Shown here: positions 1-10,852 of the stretch, in pieces
Position numbering within the stretch: position 1 is the stretch's first letter
How the letters are laid out: each line of letters opens with the position of its first letter
Assembly (NCBI GenBank): GCA_033807775.1
Contig: CM066313.1
Location: forward strand, 59,369,984 to 59,433,983
Source of the DNA: Saussurea involucrata
Lineage: Eukaryota > Streptophyta > Magnoliopsida > Asterales > Asteraceae
Reading direction: 5' to 3'
Length of the DNA: 64,000 bases
The notes under the pieces: generated by a model
Databases searched by the model: none
Seen by the model: the letters and a program-made list of their open reading frames with translations, nothing else
What the model was told of the DNA's origin: nothing
Translations under genes and position numbers: made by a program

Positions 1-42
1 AACTATACAAGAGGCCGCTCTACCGTTGAGCTACCGAGGTGG
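1..42 (-). pseudogene. tRNA-like fragment, cut by the window edge
   Basis: Read on the minus strand, a GGTAGCTC then GAGC pair can form a tRNA D-arm with a short AACGGTA loop, followed by what could be an anticodon stem. The presumed anticodon stem does not close within the visible bases, so I give no anticodon. The rest, if any, lies left of the window. Confidence 0.25.
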
Positions 43-75
43 GGCTTAAGACGGGAAATCTAAATCGGCACACAC

Positions 76-118
76 ATTTTTTCATTCGTTAGCTGTAACC
101 AGCTGAGCTACCTGGACC
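76..118 (-). pseudogene. trnF-like tRNA 5' half (pseudogene)
   Basis: The minus strand reads GTCCAGGTAGCTCAGCTGGT, very close to the 5' end of plant mitochondrial tRNA-Phe (acceptor strand plus D-arm) as I remember it. The following anticodon arm and T-arm do not match a tRNA. It is therefore a fragment or a recombined copy. This is the main reason for calling the left edge mitochondrial-like. Confidence 0.35.
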
Positions 119-904
119 TCTTTCCTAAAATATGCTTTTTGCTTACGCTTCTTCGTCAAGCTTTCGAGCAGAATATCCATACCTCTCTTTTAGTAGTGAA
201 TGAGATGCTTGACAATAACGCTAAATCCAGACATTTAAGGTGTAACACAATGCCTTAAGTGTGGGAGGGCAGCCTATTCGTATCCTTTCGCATGGTCGTT
301 CTATCATGAAGTTGGCAGCGGGAGTGGGGCGAGAGCTCGGCTACGAGTATCTCCCTTTCAGTGACCTGGGACAGGAGACGATTTTCTGAGTTTGCCTTGT
401 TGGCATGCTCAGTGGTCATAGCGCCTATGATTGAAATTCCATTTGCACCCGTCTCCTTCGGGGATCCATTAAAGGGTATGGAGTGGAATTTCCATTCCAC
501 CTATCCGCACCCTATCTCGCTGAAATTTAGATATGTGAGCCCGGAAACACATTTTCAAATACGCCTGTCAGCACAGCTCTTTTTGGAACGGTACGAGCAA
601 ACCACTTAAGCAGATACCTAGACTTCCATTTTGAACCACCAAGCAAGGTAGTTGTGTAGGCGGAATATAGTATCCTTCATCGGAATCAAAACAAACTGAA
701 GGAACGAAACAGCACCAGATCAGCTTTAAAGAGCAAGCAAGAACCACTGAAAGAAGCTGGTACCTTTCGTATAAGAGCCAACAAAGCTACTCAAGCACCT
801 GGAGCGAGCCACATGGAGATTGAGGGGGATTCTAGCTCGCCCACTTAGAGTAGATGGAGATTCTCGGACGGGGAAAAGCGGTACTCGACATCTATTAAAC
901 AAAC

Positions 905-1024
905 TCATGTTCTTTAAATTACACATTCATCGATATTGTTCATCAATAAAGCTCTGAGCCTGTTAAGTCTTGTTGATGATCGCTGATAGTTTTAGTTGTT
1001 TACTTACGATCCCTGAAGACAAGT
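905..1024 (+). repeat. E2 5' LTR, left fragment
   Basis: This aligns with an internal part of the E3 LTR (E3 13130-13230): both carry the run TGATCGCTGATA, TTAGTTGTTTACTTA and GATCCCT(A/G)AAGACAAGT. The 5' terminus of the LTR is not found. Bases 1020-1024 (caagt) are the left target-site copy of the E1 insertion. Confidence 0.7.
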
Positions 1025-1545
1025 TGTTAGATCTGAGTTTTGTCAATAAACTATGTGTTGAATTTTGATAAGAAGGCTCAGAAGTTCTGAAGAGAAGAGT
1101 CAGAGTTCTGACTAAGAAGGCTCAGAAGGAATGTTCTGAAAGATCACCAAGTACAGAAGTCTGAGAAGAAGAGTCAGAAGTTCTGAGAAGCTTAATCAGA
1201 AGAACGTTCAGAAGTTCTGAACACAATGTTCAGAACTTATAACTAGATACTTTACTTTGTATTTAGTTAACTAATTAGGACACGTGTATTATTCCTATTA
1301 GTCTTTCTTTTATGTACTGTAGCTTTAGTGTTTCCGTTACAGTATATATAGAGGTTAGCACTACTTTGCTAACTGATTTTTTCTCGCATATATTTGTATT
1401 CATCTTCTGTAATCTTCGAGATACTCTCTCTCTAAGATCTTTAAATCTGTTCTTCATTGAATACAAATTGGTTTGATCATATTACTTCTCAATTACTGTT
1501 TCATACATTGATATATTGATTGTAAGAGTGAATCCTGGACTTACA
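1025..1545 (+). repeat. E1 5' LTR (521 bp)
   Basis: It begins TGTTAGATCTGAG and ends GGACTTACA. The same sequence recurs at 9538-10058. It is dense in AGTTCTGA and TCAGAA words. Its start and end resemble the E6 LTR, so E1 and E6 share an LTR lineage. Confidence 0.95.
1281..1350 (+). promoter_or_regulatory. E1 LTR promoter: G-box plus TATA box
   Basis: CACGTG at 1281-1286 lies in GGACACGTGT (ABRE/G-box-like). It is followed by a TATATATA box at 1343-1350, giving a TSS near 1375. The same pair occurs in the 3' LTR and, on the other strand, in E6. Function is inferred from motif and position. Confidence 0.6.
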
Positions 1546-1546
1546 A

Positions 1547-1560
1547 TTGGTATCAGAGCC
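1547..1560 (+). other. E1 primer-binding site (initiator Met tRNA)
   Basis: TTGGTATCAGAGCC lies one base after the LTR end. It is complementary to the 3' end of plant initiator tRNA-Met and primes minus-strand cDNA. Bases 1561-1753 are an untranslated leader with no other feature I recognise. Confidence 0.9.
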
Positions 1561-1753
1561 AATCAACAAACAAATTTGTTCAAGATCGTGATCGTGAAGG
1601 TTAATTGATCAATTTCTTGAAGATTTCTTGATTCGTTCAAAAATCGATTCCGCTGCTAGCTCTAATTCTTGAATTCTTAGCAATTCTTGAATTAATTGTT
1701 GTTTTTCAATCAAGAAATTCAAATTTGTCTCTCTGTTGAAATATCTTACAATC

Positions 1754-4700
1754 ATGTCTTCAAAAGAGTATCTAGCCATGGGATCTGAAACAAAGCCACC
1801 TGTTCTAATACCTGAAGAGTACCAGCAATGGAAAATCCGAATGATCCAATTCTTGGATAACATAGATGAAAATCTGATGGTTTCTATCCGAGAAGGTCCT
1901 ATCGAAGTCTATGTCGATGTGGCTGCAACTCCTGAAACAGAGACAACTCCAGAAATTCCGGCTACAAGGGTGAGGAAGAATTACTCTCAATACACAGCTG
2001 AACAGAAAAACAGGCATGCTATAGACAAAAGAGCCATCACATTGATGACATTGGTCGTTCCGAATGAAGTTCTAAACATAATTGATAGTGGATCATCTGC
2101 TAAGGAAATGTGGGACGAACTGGAAAGACAGATGTTAGGAACTGTGAGGTCAATACAAGCAAAGTTAAATCAAAGCATAAATGCTTATGAAAGATTCAAG
2201 GCTAAAGAATCAGAAAGTTTGACTCAAACGTATAGTAAATTTTGCACTATACTGAATGATTTGATAAGAAATGGGCTGAAAAAGACAAAGTCAGAAATAA
2301 ACTACAAATTTCTGAACAGTCTAAATTCAGAATGGTCATCATTTGCTATTAGTCTACAAATGAATAAGGATATGTGTGAAGAAGATCTCAATGATCTATT
2401 TTGCGTACTTAATCAGCATGAGGACTGTGTTAAAATTGTGGTTGAAGAAAAGAAAAATGTTGCAGAACAGTTAGCTTTTCTGTCAAAGTCCAAAATCGTT
2501 AAAGCACCCAAGAAGATTGCGTATCTATCTGAGATACCAAAGCTGGAGGAATCTGATAAGGAAGAGGGATCAGAAGAAGATGAAGATATCAAAATGATTG
2601 CTGAAAAGTTGTCCTTGTTGACTAACACTTTCAACAAGAGGTATGGAAAAGGTAAATTTCAGGGAAATTACAGAAAATAGCAGGGAAATTCAGATTTCAA
2701 GAAAAGAGACGAGAGAGGAGAGAGTAAACATGAAAAGAATGAAGAAAGAAGAGAAGAAAATAGAGAAGAGAAGGATGAAAGAAAGAAAAGAAAAGAATCT
2801 GTGTTTCAAATGTGGAAAGTCTGGTCACTATGCAAAGGATTGCAAAGTGAAAATTGTGAAGGATTATGAGTACTACACCAAAAAGGCTCAGTTAGCCAAG
2901 AAAAGAGATGATGAAGTTGCAATGTTAGCTGAACAGGAAAATTGGTTGTATTACACTTCAGATGAAGATGACTGCATTCACTTTTCACAGATGCAGAGTT
3001 ATATGGCAAAGATAAAGAATGAGGATGATTCTGACTTTGAAGATGCTGATTCTGAGTCATCCACTGAGGTACATTCTGCACTTGAAATAGATTTAATGAC
3101 ACAGATTGGTGATATGAAAACTGAGTTTGTTAAACTAAGAAAACAAATAAAAGGAGAAAGAAATCTAGTTAACAAATTCAGAATTGAAAAAGAAGTAATT
3201 AGAGAACAGTATGAGGAATCTGCGATTGAGAAACAGAAAGTTAAAACAGAAAATTCTGAATTGTTGAAAAATCTTTCTGAATTAAAAATTGAGCTTTCAA
3301 AGGTTAAGGATGAAAAGGGTGATTTACAAATAAAGTTTGATATGCTATTTGAGGAAAGAAAGAATTTATACACCAAAATCAAAGAATTAGAAGATCTCAA
3401 CTTGAAAAGAGGTCAGACTCAGCAAACATTAAATCTTCTAACAAGCAATGTTAAGGATACAAGATTTTATAATCCAAAGAAGGGATTGGGATTGGAAGAA
3501 AATGTTGTTTTAAAAAGAGCACAAGTCAACTTGTATGATTTTGAAAAACTTCATGTTCCTAAACCAAAAATTCCAGAAGTTATTGAAGTTTTTATAAGAC
3601 CTGCAAGTTCTATCACAAGTTCTGATAGTTTGCAGAAATCAAGTTCTAAAAAGACAAAGGAAATAGTTTCTGAATCAAAAACAGAAAAGTCAGATGTTTT
3701 AGAAGATAAGGTTAAGAAAGAAATTTCTAAACCAAAAGAGGAGAAACCAAAATACAATGATACTAAATTCAAATATGACTCTCTAAATGTTAGCTACAAA
3801 AATAAACAACAAAGTTTTTCATATTCTGACATAGAAAGTATATTTGATACTAGTAAGGTTTCTGAAACAGTCAGTCAGAAATCTGAATCTTCTAATCAGA
3901 ATTCTGATTGTTCATATCAGTTCTCTGAATCTGAAGGTCAGAAATCTGAGTCTATTATTCAGAATTCTGATTCAAAGAGTCAAAATTCTGAGTCAACTGA
4001 ATATTCTGAAACAAAGTCAGAAGACTTTTTAGAACTTGAAAAGAGATTTAATCTTGTAAGTCAAGAACTTGAGGACTTAAGGAGATCTTATGAAGAACTT
4101 GAAAATGACTACTGTGATGTGGATGTTAGTCTTGAAAAAGCTTTAAAAGAAAAAGATGTCTTTATTCAGAAAATAACTGAGCTTGAGAAACTGAAAGCTA
4201 AATATGATCTTTTCAAGATTACTGTTCTAAAAGAAAATGATAAATTCTTTAATGAATCAAGTACATATGAAAAAGGTGAATCATCTACTTCATTTTCTAA
4301 CAAAAATAGGTTGAATTTTTTAGAAAAACGAGGAAAGCAAAAGGAAAGATGATCTGAAAAGAGTTCCTGAGAAGATTGAATTGAATTCTGATTCTGTACC
4401 AAAAGCACAAAGTTTTTGTAATAAATGTACCTGTACTTTGAAAAATAGCAATAACAGTGAAAGAACTTATGGTACAGATTTGTTGTTACTTGCAAAGAAA
4501 AATCTGACTTGTGTTCAATGTGGAAGTGATTCTTTTCAATATTCTCAGAAATGTCCAACCACAATAACATCTGTTTCTTTTATAAGAAAAGATATTCAGA
4601 ATAAAGAAAAGAAGAATGGTTATGTTCCTCAAACTCAGAGAAAAGAAAAGATAAAAGAAGAAAAGCTTCAAACTAAACTCAAAGGAAAGAATGAGAAAGA

Positions 4701-4932
4701 GCTTAATGTGAAAGAAAAGAAAGTTGAAAACACTGCAACATCCAAATTTAAAACTTTCAAGAAGAAATTAAACAAGTTTGTGAACAGAAAATGTTCTGAC
4801 TTCATAAAAGTTCAAGGTAAATGGTGTTTAAAGAAAGATTTTGAATGGAAAGTAAAAGGTACTTTTGTTAAATCAAATGACAAAGCTAACAAAGAAGGAC
4901 CCATTCCAAAATGGGTACCTAAAACTAACTGA
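1754..4932 (+). pseudogene. gag: E1 gag (broken): UBN2-type capsid, CCHC knuckle, long coiled coil
   Basis: Gag packages element RNA and forms the virus-like particle. The start at 1754 (MSSKEYLAMGS) follows the copia gag pattern; an upstream in-frame ATG at 1736 is less likely. A UBN2-type domain covers about the first 240 residues. An in-frame stop lies at 2678, and the frame shifts near 2795 just before a complete knuckle, CFKCGKSGHYAKDC (2802-2843, CX2CX4HX4C). A Glu/Lys/Ser-rich coiled coil with many Ser-Glu and Ser-Asp pairs follows to ~4350, then a second frameshift. The last part (4381-4932) holds a degenerate knuckle, CVQCGSDSFQYSQKC, lacking the His, and ends with the WVPK signature seen in all the copia gags here. 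Confidence 0.85.
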
Positions 4933-4944
4933 TTGTTTTTGTAG
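4933..4944 (+). promoter_or_regulatory. Putative splice acceptor at the E1 gag/pol junction
   Basis: Directly after the gag TGA is TTGTTTTTGTAG. The AG is followed by the pol codons GGC TGT CAT. A T-rich tract ending in AG occurs at this place in all six copia elements of the window. Here the terminal TAG is itself an in-frame stop, so simple read-through would not join gag and pol. Splicing is inferred. Confidence 0.45.
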
Positions 4945-4980
4945 GGCTGTCATGTGTGGTTTTTAGATTCAGGAGCTTCA
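4945..4980 (+). pseudogene. E1 protease stub
   Basis: Twelve codons remain, reading GCHVWFLDSGAS, which is the copia protease start with its catalytic D-S-G. The next base is A, then the ATG of the aORF (4982). Everything from the protease active site to RNase H is gone. The deletion therefore joins protease directly to the aORF start. Confidence 0.85.
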
Positions 4981-4981
4981 A

Positions 4982-7900
4982 ATGGCTGAATCAGAAGGAA
5001 ATGCAGATGAGGTAATTATAAATGTTGAACATGAACAGAGTGTTGCAGGGTCGATTATGTCAAATAGACCAATTTTAGTGGAAAGGGTTGTACCTGAAGG
5101 TGAATGGTTGAAATTGTCAGAAAATAATTGTGATTTACTATTTGAGGAGAGTAGATTTAAGCCTGAACATAGAATCATCATGGAATTATTCAAGTATCAT
5201 CCTTACAGGAAATGGTTTACAAGAAGCAAAACAGTTCCTATTCAGTATATTCAACAATGGTGGAGACATCTTAGGTTAGAAGACAACAAGTTTGTATCTG
5301 AAATTGGTGGAGCAACATTTGCTTTATCAATCTCTGCACTATGAGAAATGCTAAATCTTCCAGAGAAAGATGATGTGCAATGAAGGTCAGATTTTGAAGA
5401 CTCGCCTTTAACAGAAGAATTGATTGCAGAGTTTATGAAGTTCGGATATAATGAAGGATTGAGGACTCTTAGTTTGTTCAGAAGAAACAAATTGCCACCA
5501 ATTTGGGCATGTTTCTTTCATGTAGTGAATAAATGCTTGTCAGGGAAGAATAGCTCTGTAGATCAAGGTTCAAAACAGATTCTTCAAAATTTTCAGGATT
5601 TAGTGAAGAATAGGCATTATGACTACACTGCTATACTTTGGGAAGATATGAAGAAGACGTTTGAGAAAAATCAGAAGGCTATTCAAAAGAAGACAAAGGA
5701 TACACCTCTATCATACATACCTTACATAAGGTATTGGCAAATTGTGATTTGGTATGCAATGCAAGAAAACAGAACCATTCCTAGAAGATCAAATGAAGAA
5801 CATGGTCCTATTTTCTATTTGGGTAAGATGTCTTCAGTTACTAAAATTGAGAATTATCCTAATCATAAAGTTTTTCCAAAATCACTTAGGAATTACATAC
5901 CAAGGGAGAGTGAGATTTTAAAAGCATATTGCACGTCTATGGGAATTGAAATACCTCAAATCCCTACCCATGAGGTCTAACCTGAGAAAAGAGGTGAGGG
6001 GTCTAGTCAAGTTAGAGAGGGGGAGGATGTTCAAATGGGTGAACATTCTGAGAGAAATGAGGGGCAAAATTCTGAGAGCTTGGTTAGAATAAGTCAAGAA
6101 AAACAGAATGAGGGTGGTGAGGATGAGAGATTGTCACCAGAGGTTCAAACAGAAAGAGATGCCTCTGTACTAGCTAATCTTAACCAGGTAACCACACCTG
6201 CTATTGGTTCACAATTTTTGGTGTCCAATATTGAAACAAACACCATGGACCTAGTGGTGGAACTTGAACAACCCATCCATACCCACTCAGAAGCATTTCA
6301 ACATGCTACTATTTCACATAAATCAGGGGAACCATCCCAAACTCATTTGGAGGGAGGTGATAAATCCCAACCTGTTTTTCATCACATTGAGTCTGGATAT
6401 CACAGTCCTATCCATATTGAGCCTGAAATTCCTTCTAACACTTGCACAAATAAGGAATTTCGTATTCCTGACACAACATTCATAGACATACCTAATATCG
6501 GATGTCAAGGATTGGATGGAAGTCCTGGTGAGGTGAACATTTCAAAAGCCTCATTCAAATGTGCATCTGTTGTACAAGATGACTTAGTGTTATCTACAGG
6601 CCATGAGCCCTCTAGGCACATGAAAACTGGACCATCTGTTGGTTCAGGTTCACAGTTAGACTCTTCTGAATTTGTAAAGATTCAGAATCAAAACAAGGAG
6701 ATGGGGGATAAAGTTGAAAAATTGAAGAAAAAAGTGGATAGACTGAATGATGAGGTGAAGGAGTTAAAAGATATGTTGGAGGAAAAGATGAAATCTGTTG
6801 AAACTAAGATAGATGATGTGAAGGTATCCTTGGAATCTAATAAAAAGGAGATCAAGGATATTATTTCTGAATTTCAAAAATATTTGTTTAAACAAATGCA
6901 AAGTATGTAAGATTCTGTATTCAAAGCATTAAGTACTTCTTTGGCTTCAACCTCTAAACCACATGATCTTGTTCCACTAGCAGAAGTTGAACCTGAAGGT
7001 GTTCCTGTCCAGACCCTTAAAAGGAAGTTTGATGATAATGAGTTTCATGATCATCAAAAGGGGGAGAAAAAGCAAAGGTTGAGTTCTGATGATGATATTG
7101 GTATTGAAGATTTTGAAATAGCAGATATGCAGTTAGTCAGTAGAAAGAGCACATAAGTTCAGACAGATGAAAATGTAAAGATAGTAGATACTCATATAGT
7201 TCAGATTGACAGTTTAAATACAGAGGAAATGGAGGTTGAATGCATAGATGGTGGTGATTCTGTTAAAACAGAAGAATTGAATTTAGACACAGAGATGGAA
7301 GTAAATTCTGATGAAACTGAAGCCATTGAGGAACCTGTGTTGAGGTCAGAGGAAACAGTGGAGAGTTCAGTCGTTGAAAACATATGTACATATATTGTTC
7401 CTTATGACAAATATAGTTTGGTGAACTCAGAGTCAGAAGAAAGGAGATTGAATGAGGAATTGATCACAAGGATGCACAGTGAATTAGTCAAAGCTCTAAA
7501 TACTCAGAAAATTCAACAAGGTGTGAAAATGGTAAGGCCTGTTGATCTGATGGGAGAAGAAGATAGTACTGTTGACTATTCTCAGAAGTTTCAACATGAG
7601 TTTCAATTTAACTATGCTGATGAGATTAATACAACAGAAGAATATGAGAGAGTGGAAGAATACTTTATGCCTTCAGAATACATATTCAGAAAACCAATTG
7701 AAATTCCTAAGATTGACTTGCCAATTTTAGAGGAGCCTGTATGTGACTTTATTCTGGAATTAAGTGATGTACCACTTGCTAGACAGTTTCATGATGATAT
7801 CTTTCCAGAGGAAATATATGAGGATCTCTATCACACATAAGGAGATTATGTAGTTTTGGAGAACAATATTAATGGTTTCATGGATGAGAGATCTCAGATG

Positions 7901-9523
7901 ACTTATGCAGAAGCTTCAAACAGATTCAGAATTCCTGATTCAAGATTGCATATTTAGAAAAAGATTGAGAAAGTGTTGATGATTCAAACAGAAGAGTTTG
8001 ATAATTTGATGTATGTAAGATTGGAAGTGCTGAAAGAAAGAAGTGTAAAAGTTTCCATGTCCAACTTTGATTTTCACAGATTAACTCTTGATGATCAGAT
8101 CTTCTTAGTTAAGTTATTTGCCAGTACTGAAGAGACCTGGATAGAGATTGAATGCAGAAGACTTCTGGGCATTTATGTCAGAAATATGCATTTGTATGAT
8201 TTTCAGTTAGCTATTGAAGGAAGAAAAGAAAAATGCAACTTGAGTTGTCCAGCAAAGATTTCAGGGTTGGGTGTAAATTTGAAGGGATTTATAAATGAAG
8301 GAATGGAAACTGAAGGATTTGCATATACAGTTCAAGGAAGACTTGAAATATTCAAATTAAATGAATTGGTGAAGTATAGTAATGCAACTTTGAGTTGGTT
8401 ACTAAGTGAAATGAAAGGAAGTGCTACTACTGAAAGAGAAAATCTAAAGAAAAGATGTGTGAATTCTGTGGAAAGAAGATTAAATCTCAGAAGTAAGATC
8501 AAAAGCTGTGGTGAATGGTTGCTATCAGAAGTTAATCCCAAAAAGATGCTGCACAATGACTTTGTGTTTCCTGCTTAATATGAGGTTAATGAAATCCTTT
8601 CAGATGAAGTTGAAGAAGTTCAGGACACAATTCCTCAGAATGTGCAAATAACAAGTTTTGATCAAGCTGAACAACCTGAACCAAAAGAAGATGAGATATC
8701 TATTGATTTGAATGGATATTTTCTTGAATTTGATCTACCTGAATTTTTCAAGCCTAAAGAGATACAATTTATGGATGTATATTATGACAGACCAAAAGAG
8801 ACTCAGATCTGGTTGGCAGAGAAGTCAAGGTGTCTTGGAAAATCAAAACAAGCTGTGTATTCGGACTTCTTAATCACAGGGATCAGAGAACTAAAGGTTA
8901 AACAATTCAGAAAGCTAGAGTACTTATCCTTTGAAGTGTTGAGAGAGGATAGAAAAGTGTATTACTTTACTGATACAGACTTTGAAAAGTTGTCAGTAGT
9001 TGATTTCTACAGGTTACATAGTCTTTTGTGTTTCAAAGACTCAAGCAAAGACAAGAATGAAAGATAGGCAAGAAGTGTGGTGATTGAAGCTATATTTTAC
9101 ATCTTAAGATGGCATTGTTATACAGATTTTCAAATAGCTCTGTATTTACAAAGGCCATGTGATTATCTATCAAATCCCAACACAGATCATGATCAGAAAA
9201 AGGTGGTGAAGACTGGAAGTGTTTCCAAGCATCCAGAATTGGGAGTCTTCTTGAAGAATAAAAGTGAAAAGATCTTCTTCAGAGCAAAGGAAACTGCAAA
9301 GTATAGTTCTGGAACTTTAAGAATCATTAAGCACAATTTGGAGAAAAAGATGCTGAAGGTGAAGCAAGCTAACATGACTCAAGAAGTAATCACTCAGCAG
9401 GTTGAAACTATTCAAGAAATCATTGTCAAGATCGATAAGAGGCTTAATCAAGGAAATGTGCTTTTACAGAAGATTGTTCCTGCCTTGAAAGAATTGGATG
9501 ATGCAAAGTATAAGTTTATTTGA
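4982..9523 (+). pseudogene. E1 aORF: 1,514-codon additional ORF with nine in-frame stops
   Basis: One reading frame runs from ATG 4982 to TGA 9521 with no frameshift. It is cut by stops at 5342, 5381, 5978, 6908, 7154, 7838, 7955, 8576 and 9065. Parts in order: a helical N-terminal domain (to ~5980) with the motif LPPIWACFF..N.CLSGK...DQ; a Ser/Glu/Pro-rich linker (5980-6660); a heptad coiled coil (6690-6905, VEKLKKKVDRLNDEV); an acidic linker with a KRKFDD/KKQR basic patch (7019-7075); then two copies of a C-terminal unit (~7970-8578 and ~8860-9523). Each copy shows V-L-(R/K)-E...DF..L...D, then (Y)DFQ(L/I)A, then a second half with F and KYS.(A/G)TL. The frame stops 14 bases before the 3' LTR. 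It matches the aORFs of E3 and E4 in position and plan. The function is unknown. Sireviruses are known to carry env-like ORFs here, but I see no signal peptide or membrane segment. Confidence 0.75.
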
Positions 9524-9537
9524 CAAAAAGGGGATAT
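9524..9537 (+). other. E1 polypurine tract
   Basis: CAAAAAGGGGATAT abuts the TGTTAG start of the 3' LTR. This is the expected primer site for plus-strand DNA synthesis. Confidence 0.8.
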
Positions 9538-10058
9538 TGTTAGATCTGAGTTTTGTCAATAAACTAAGTGTTGAATTCTGATAAGAAGGCTCAGAAGTTC
9601 TGAAGAGAGGAGTCAGAGTTCTGACTAAGAAGGCTCAGAAGGAATGCTCTGAAAGATCACCAAGTACAAAAGTCTGAGAAGAAGAGTCAGAAGTTCTGAG
9701 AAGCTTAATCAGAAGAACGTTTAGAAGTTCTGAACAACATGTTCAGAACTTATAACTAGATACTTTACTTTGTATTTAGTTAACTAATTAGGACACGTGT
9801 ATTATTCCTATTAGTCTTTCTTTTATGTACTGTAGCTTTAGTATTTCCGTTACAGTATATATAGAGGTTAGCACTACTTTGCTAACTGGTTTTTTCCCAC
9901 ATATATTTGTATTCATCTTTTGTAATCTTCGAGATACTCTCTCTCTAAGATCTGTAAATCTGTTCTTCATTGAATACAAATTGGTTTGATCATATTACTT
10001 CTCAATTACTATTTCATACATTGATATATTGATTGTAAGAGTGAATCCTGGACTTACA
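9538..10058 (+). repeat. E1 3' LTR (521 bp)
   Basis: Same length and ends as 1025-1545, with roughly 15 differences by eye. It is followed by the right TSD copy caagt (10059-10063), after which the interrupted E2 LTR resumes with TTCACGTCAA. Confidence 0.95.
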
Positions 10059-10063
10059 CAAGT

Positions 10064-10770
10064 TTCACGTCAATTATATTCTACGCTGAAGTTGAAGATC
10101 AAGCCAAAGAACCAGCGACAAGTCTACTAATGAACTGAAGCGGATATCAGCGAAGCAAGGATTTGTCCAACTCAACGTGAAGTTACAAGTAGAAGACTTC
10201 AGCAAACGTTGAACTTTATGACTCGCTGATAAAAATCTATTCAGCGAACGCTGATCATGAAGTCTTCCTCTACAAGTTACTTTTGTCTTTCCTCCTTGCA
10301 CGCCTCCGTACGAAAAATGTCAGAAAGGACATACCTTTTGTCCAGGATCGTACAACCAACTCTGATTCTACACTGTACACCATGTGGCTACTAAGGTTGT
10401 CTACAAAGGTCAAACCATGCAACCAATCAGCTGCTGCCACGTGTAAAGTAATACTGAAATGCATTAAATGCATGCAGTATATAAGAAGAACCCTACTTCA
10501 GAAATGAAGTGCTCGGCCATCTTCTTCTTTCTTACTCTTTGTGTTACAATATTATTCGTAATATTCTTATCTTCTTTTTGTCTTAATTCTAGTGCAAGAA
10601 ACGTAGTGTTTCTCATAACTTGTTTAGATTAGGTTTAATCCTTAATCTTGTTCCGCAACAAGTTGTAAATTGTTTGATAAATATCAATAAACAATTTAGA
10701 AAAGTAAAATCTGTGTGTTTGTATTCAACCCCTTCTTCTACAAACTTGTATAACCCTTCCAAGACCAACA
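10064..10770 (+). repeat. E2 5' LTR, right fragment
   Basis: It continues the E2 LTR after E1 and matches E3 LTR 13230-13950 over its whole length, including the shared end CTTCTACAAACTTGTATA...GACCAACA. Where E3 has a run of 19 C, E2 has only four. The TCAGCGAACGCTGA motif is at ~10231-10244. Confidence 0.85.
10438..10484 (+). promoter_or_regulatory. E2 LTR promoter: G-box plus TATA box
   Basis: CACGTG (10438-10443, within GCCACGTG) and TATATAA (10478-10484) stand in the same order and spacing as in the E3 LTR. This is inferred from sequence only. Confidence 0.55.
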
Positions 10771-10772
10771 AG

Positions 10773-10785
10773 TGGTGTCAGAGCA
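10773..10785 (+). other. E2 primer-binding site
   Basis: TGGTGTCAGAGCA starts two bases after the LTR end. It has one mismatch (G for A) against the initiator Met-tRNA complement seen in the other elements, in line with an older, decayed copy. Confidence 0.75.
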
Positions 10786-10852
10786 GATTGTTTAATCTCA
10801 TAAACAAGATCTTGCTTATACTAATCTTTTCTATATCTTGCTATTTGTCATA

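Larger units (their letters stand above)
1..905. other. Organellar-like (probably mitochondrial) DNA at the left edge
   Basis: This stretch has no LTR, no retrotransposon domain and no convincing ORF. It is more GC-rich than the elements to its right. It holds at least one tRNA-like 5' half on the minus strand that resembles plant mitochondrial trnF. I infer a nuclear copy of mitochondrial DNA, or an assembly join to it. Nothing else in it is recognisable to me. It ends where similarity to the E2 LTR begins, near base 905. Confidence 0.35.
1025..10058 (+). mobile_element. E1: gag + aORF copia element lacking pol
   Basis: E1 is a complete LTR element of 9,034 bp with two 521-bp LTRs starting TGTTAG and ending TTACA, flanked by caagt at 1020-1024 and 10059-10063. 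Inside are a Met-tRNA PBS, a broken Sirevirus-type gag (1754-4932), only the first codons of protease (4945-4980), then a 1,514-codon aORF frame reaching almost to the PPT. Integrase, reverse transcriptase and RNase H are absent. The two LTRs differ at roughly 15 positions by eye (~3%). Its motif TCAGAA/TTCTGA recurs in LTR and coding parts. Confidence 0.93.

Noticed and set aside
4982..9523. E1 3' ORF as a captured host gene
   Set aside because: The same gene plan is found in E3 and E4 at the same place, so it belongs to the retrotransposon lineage.
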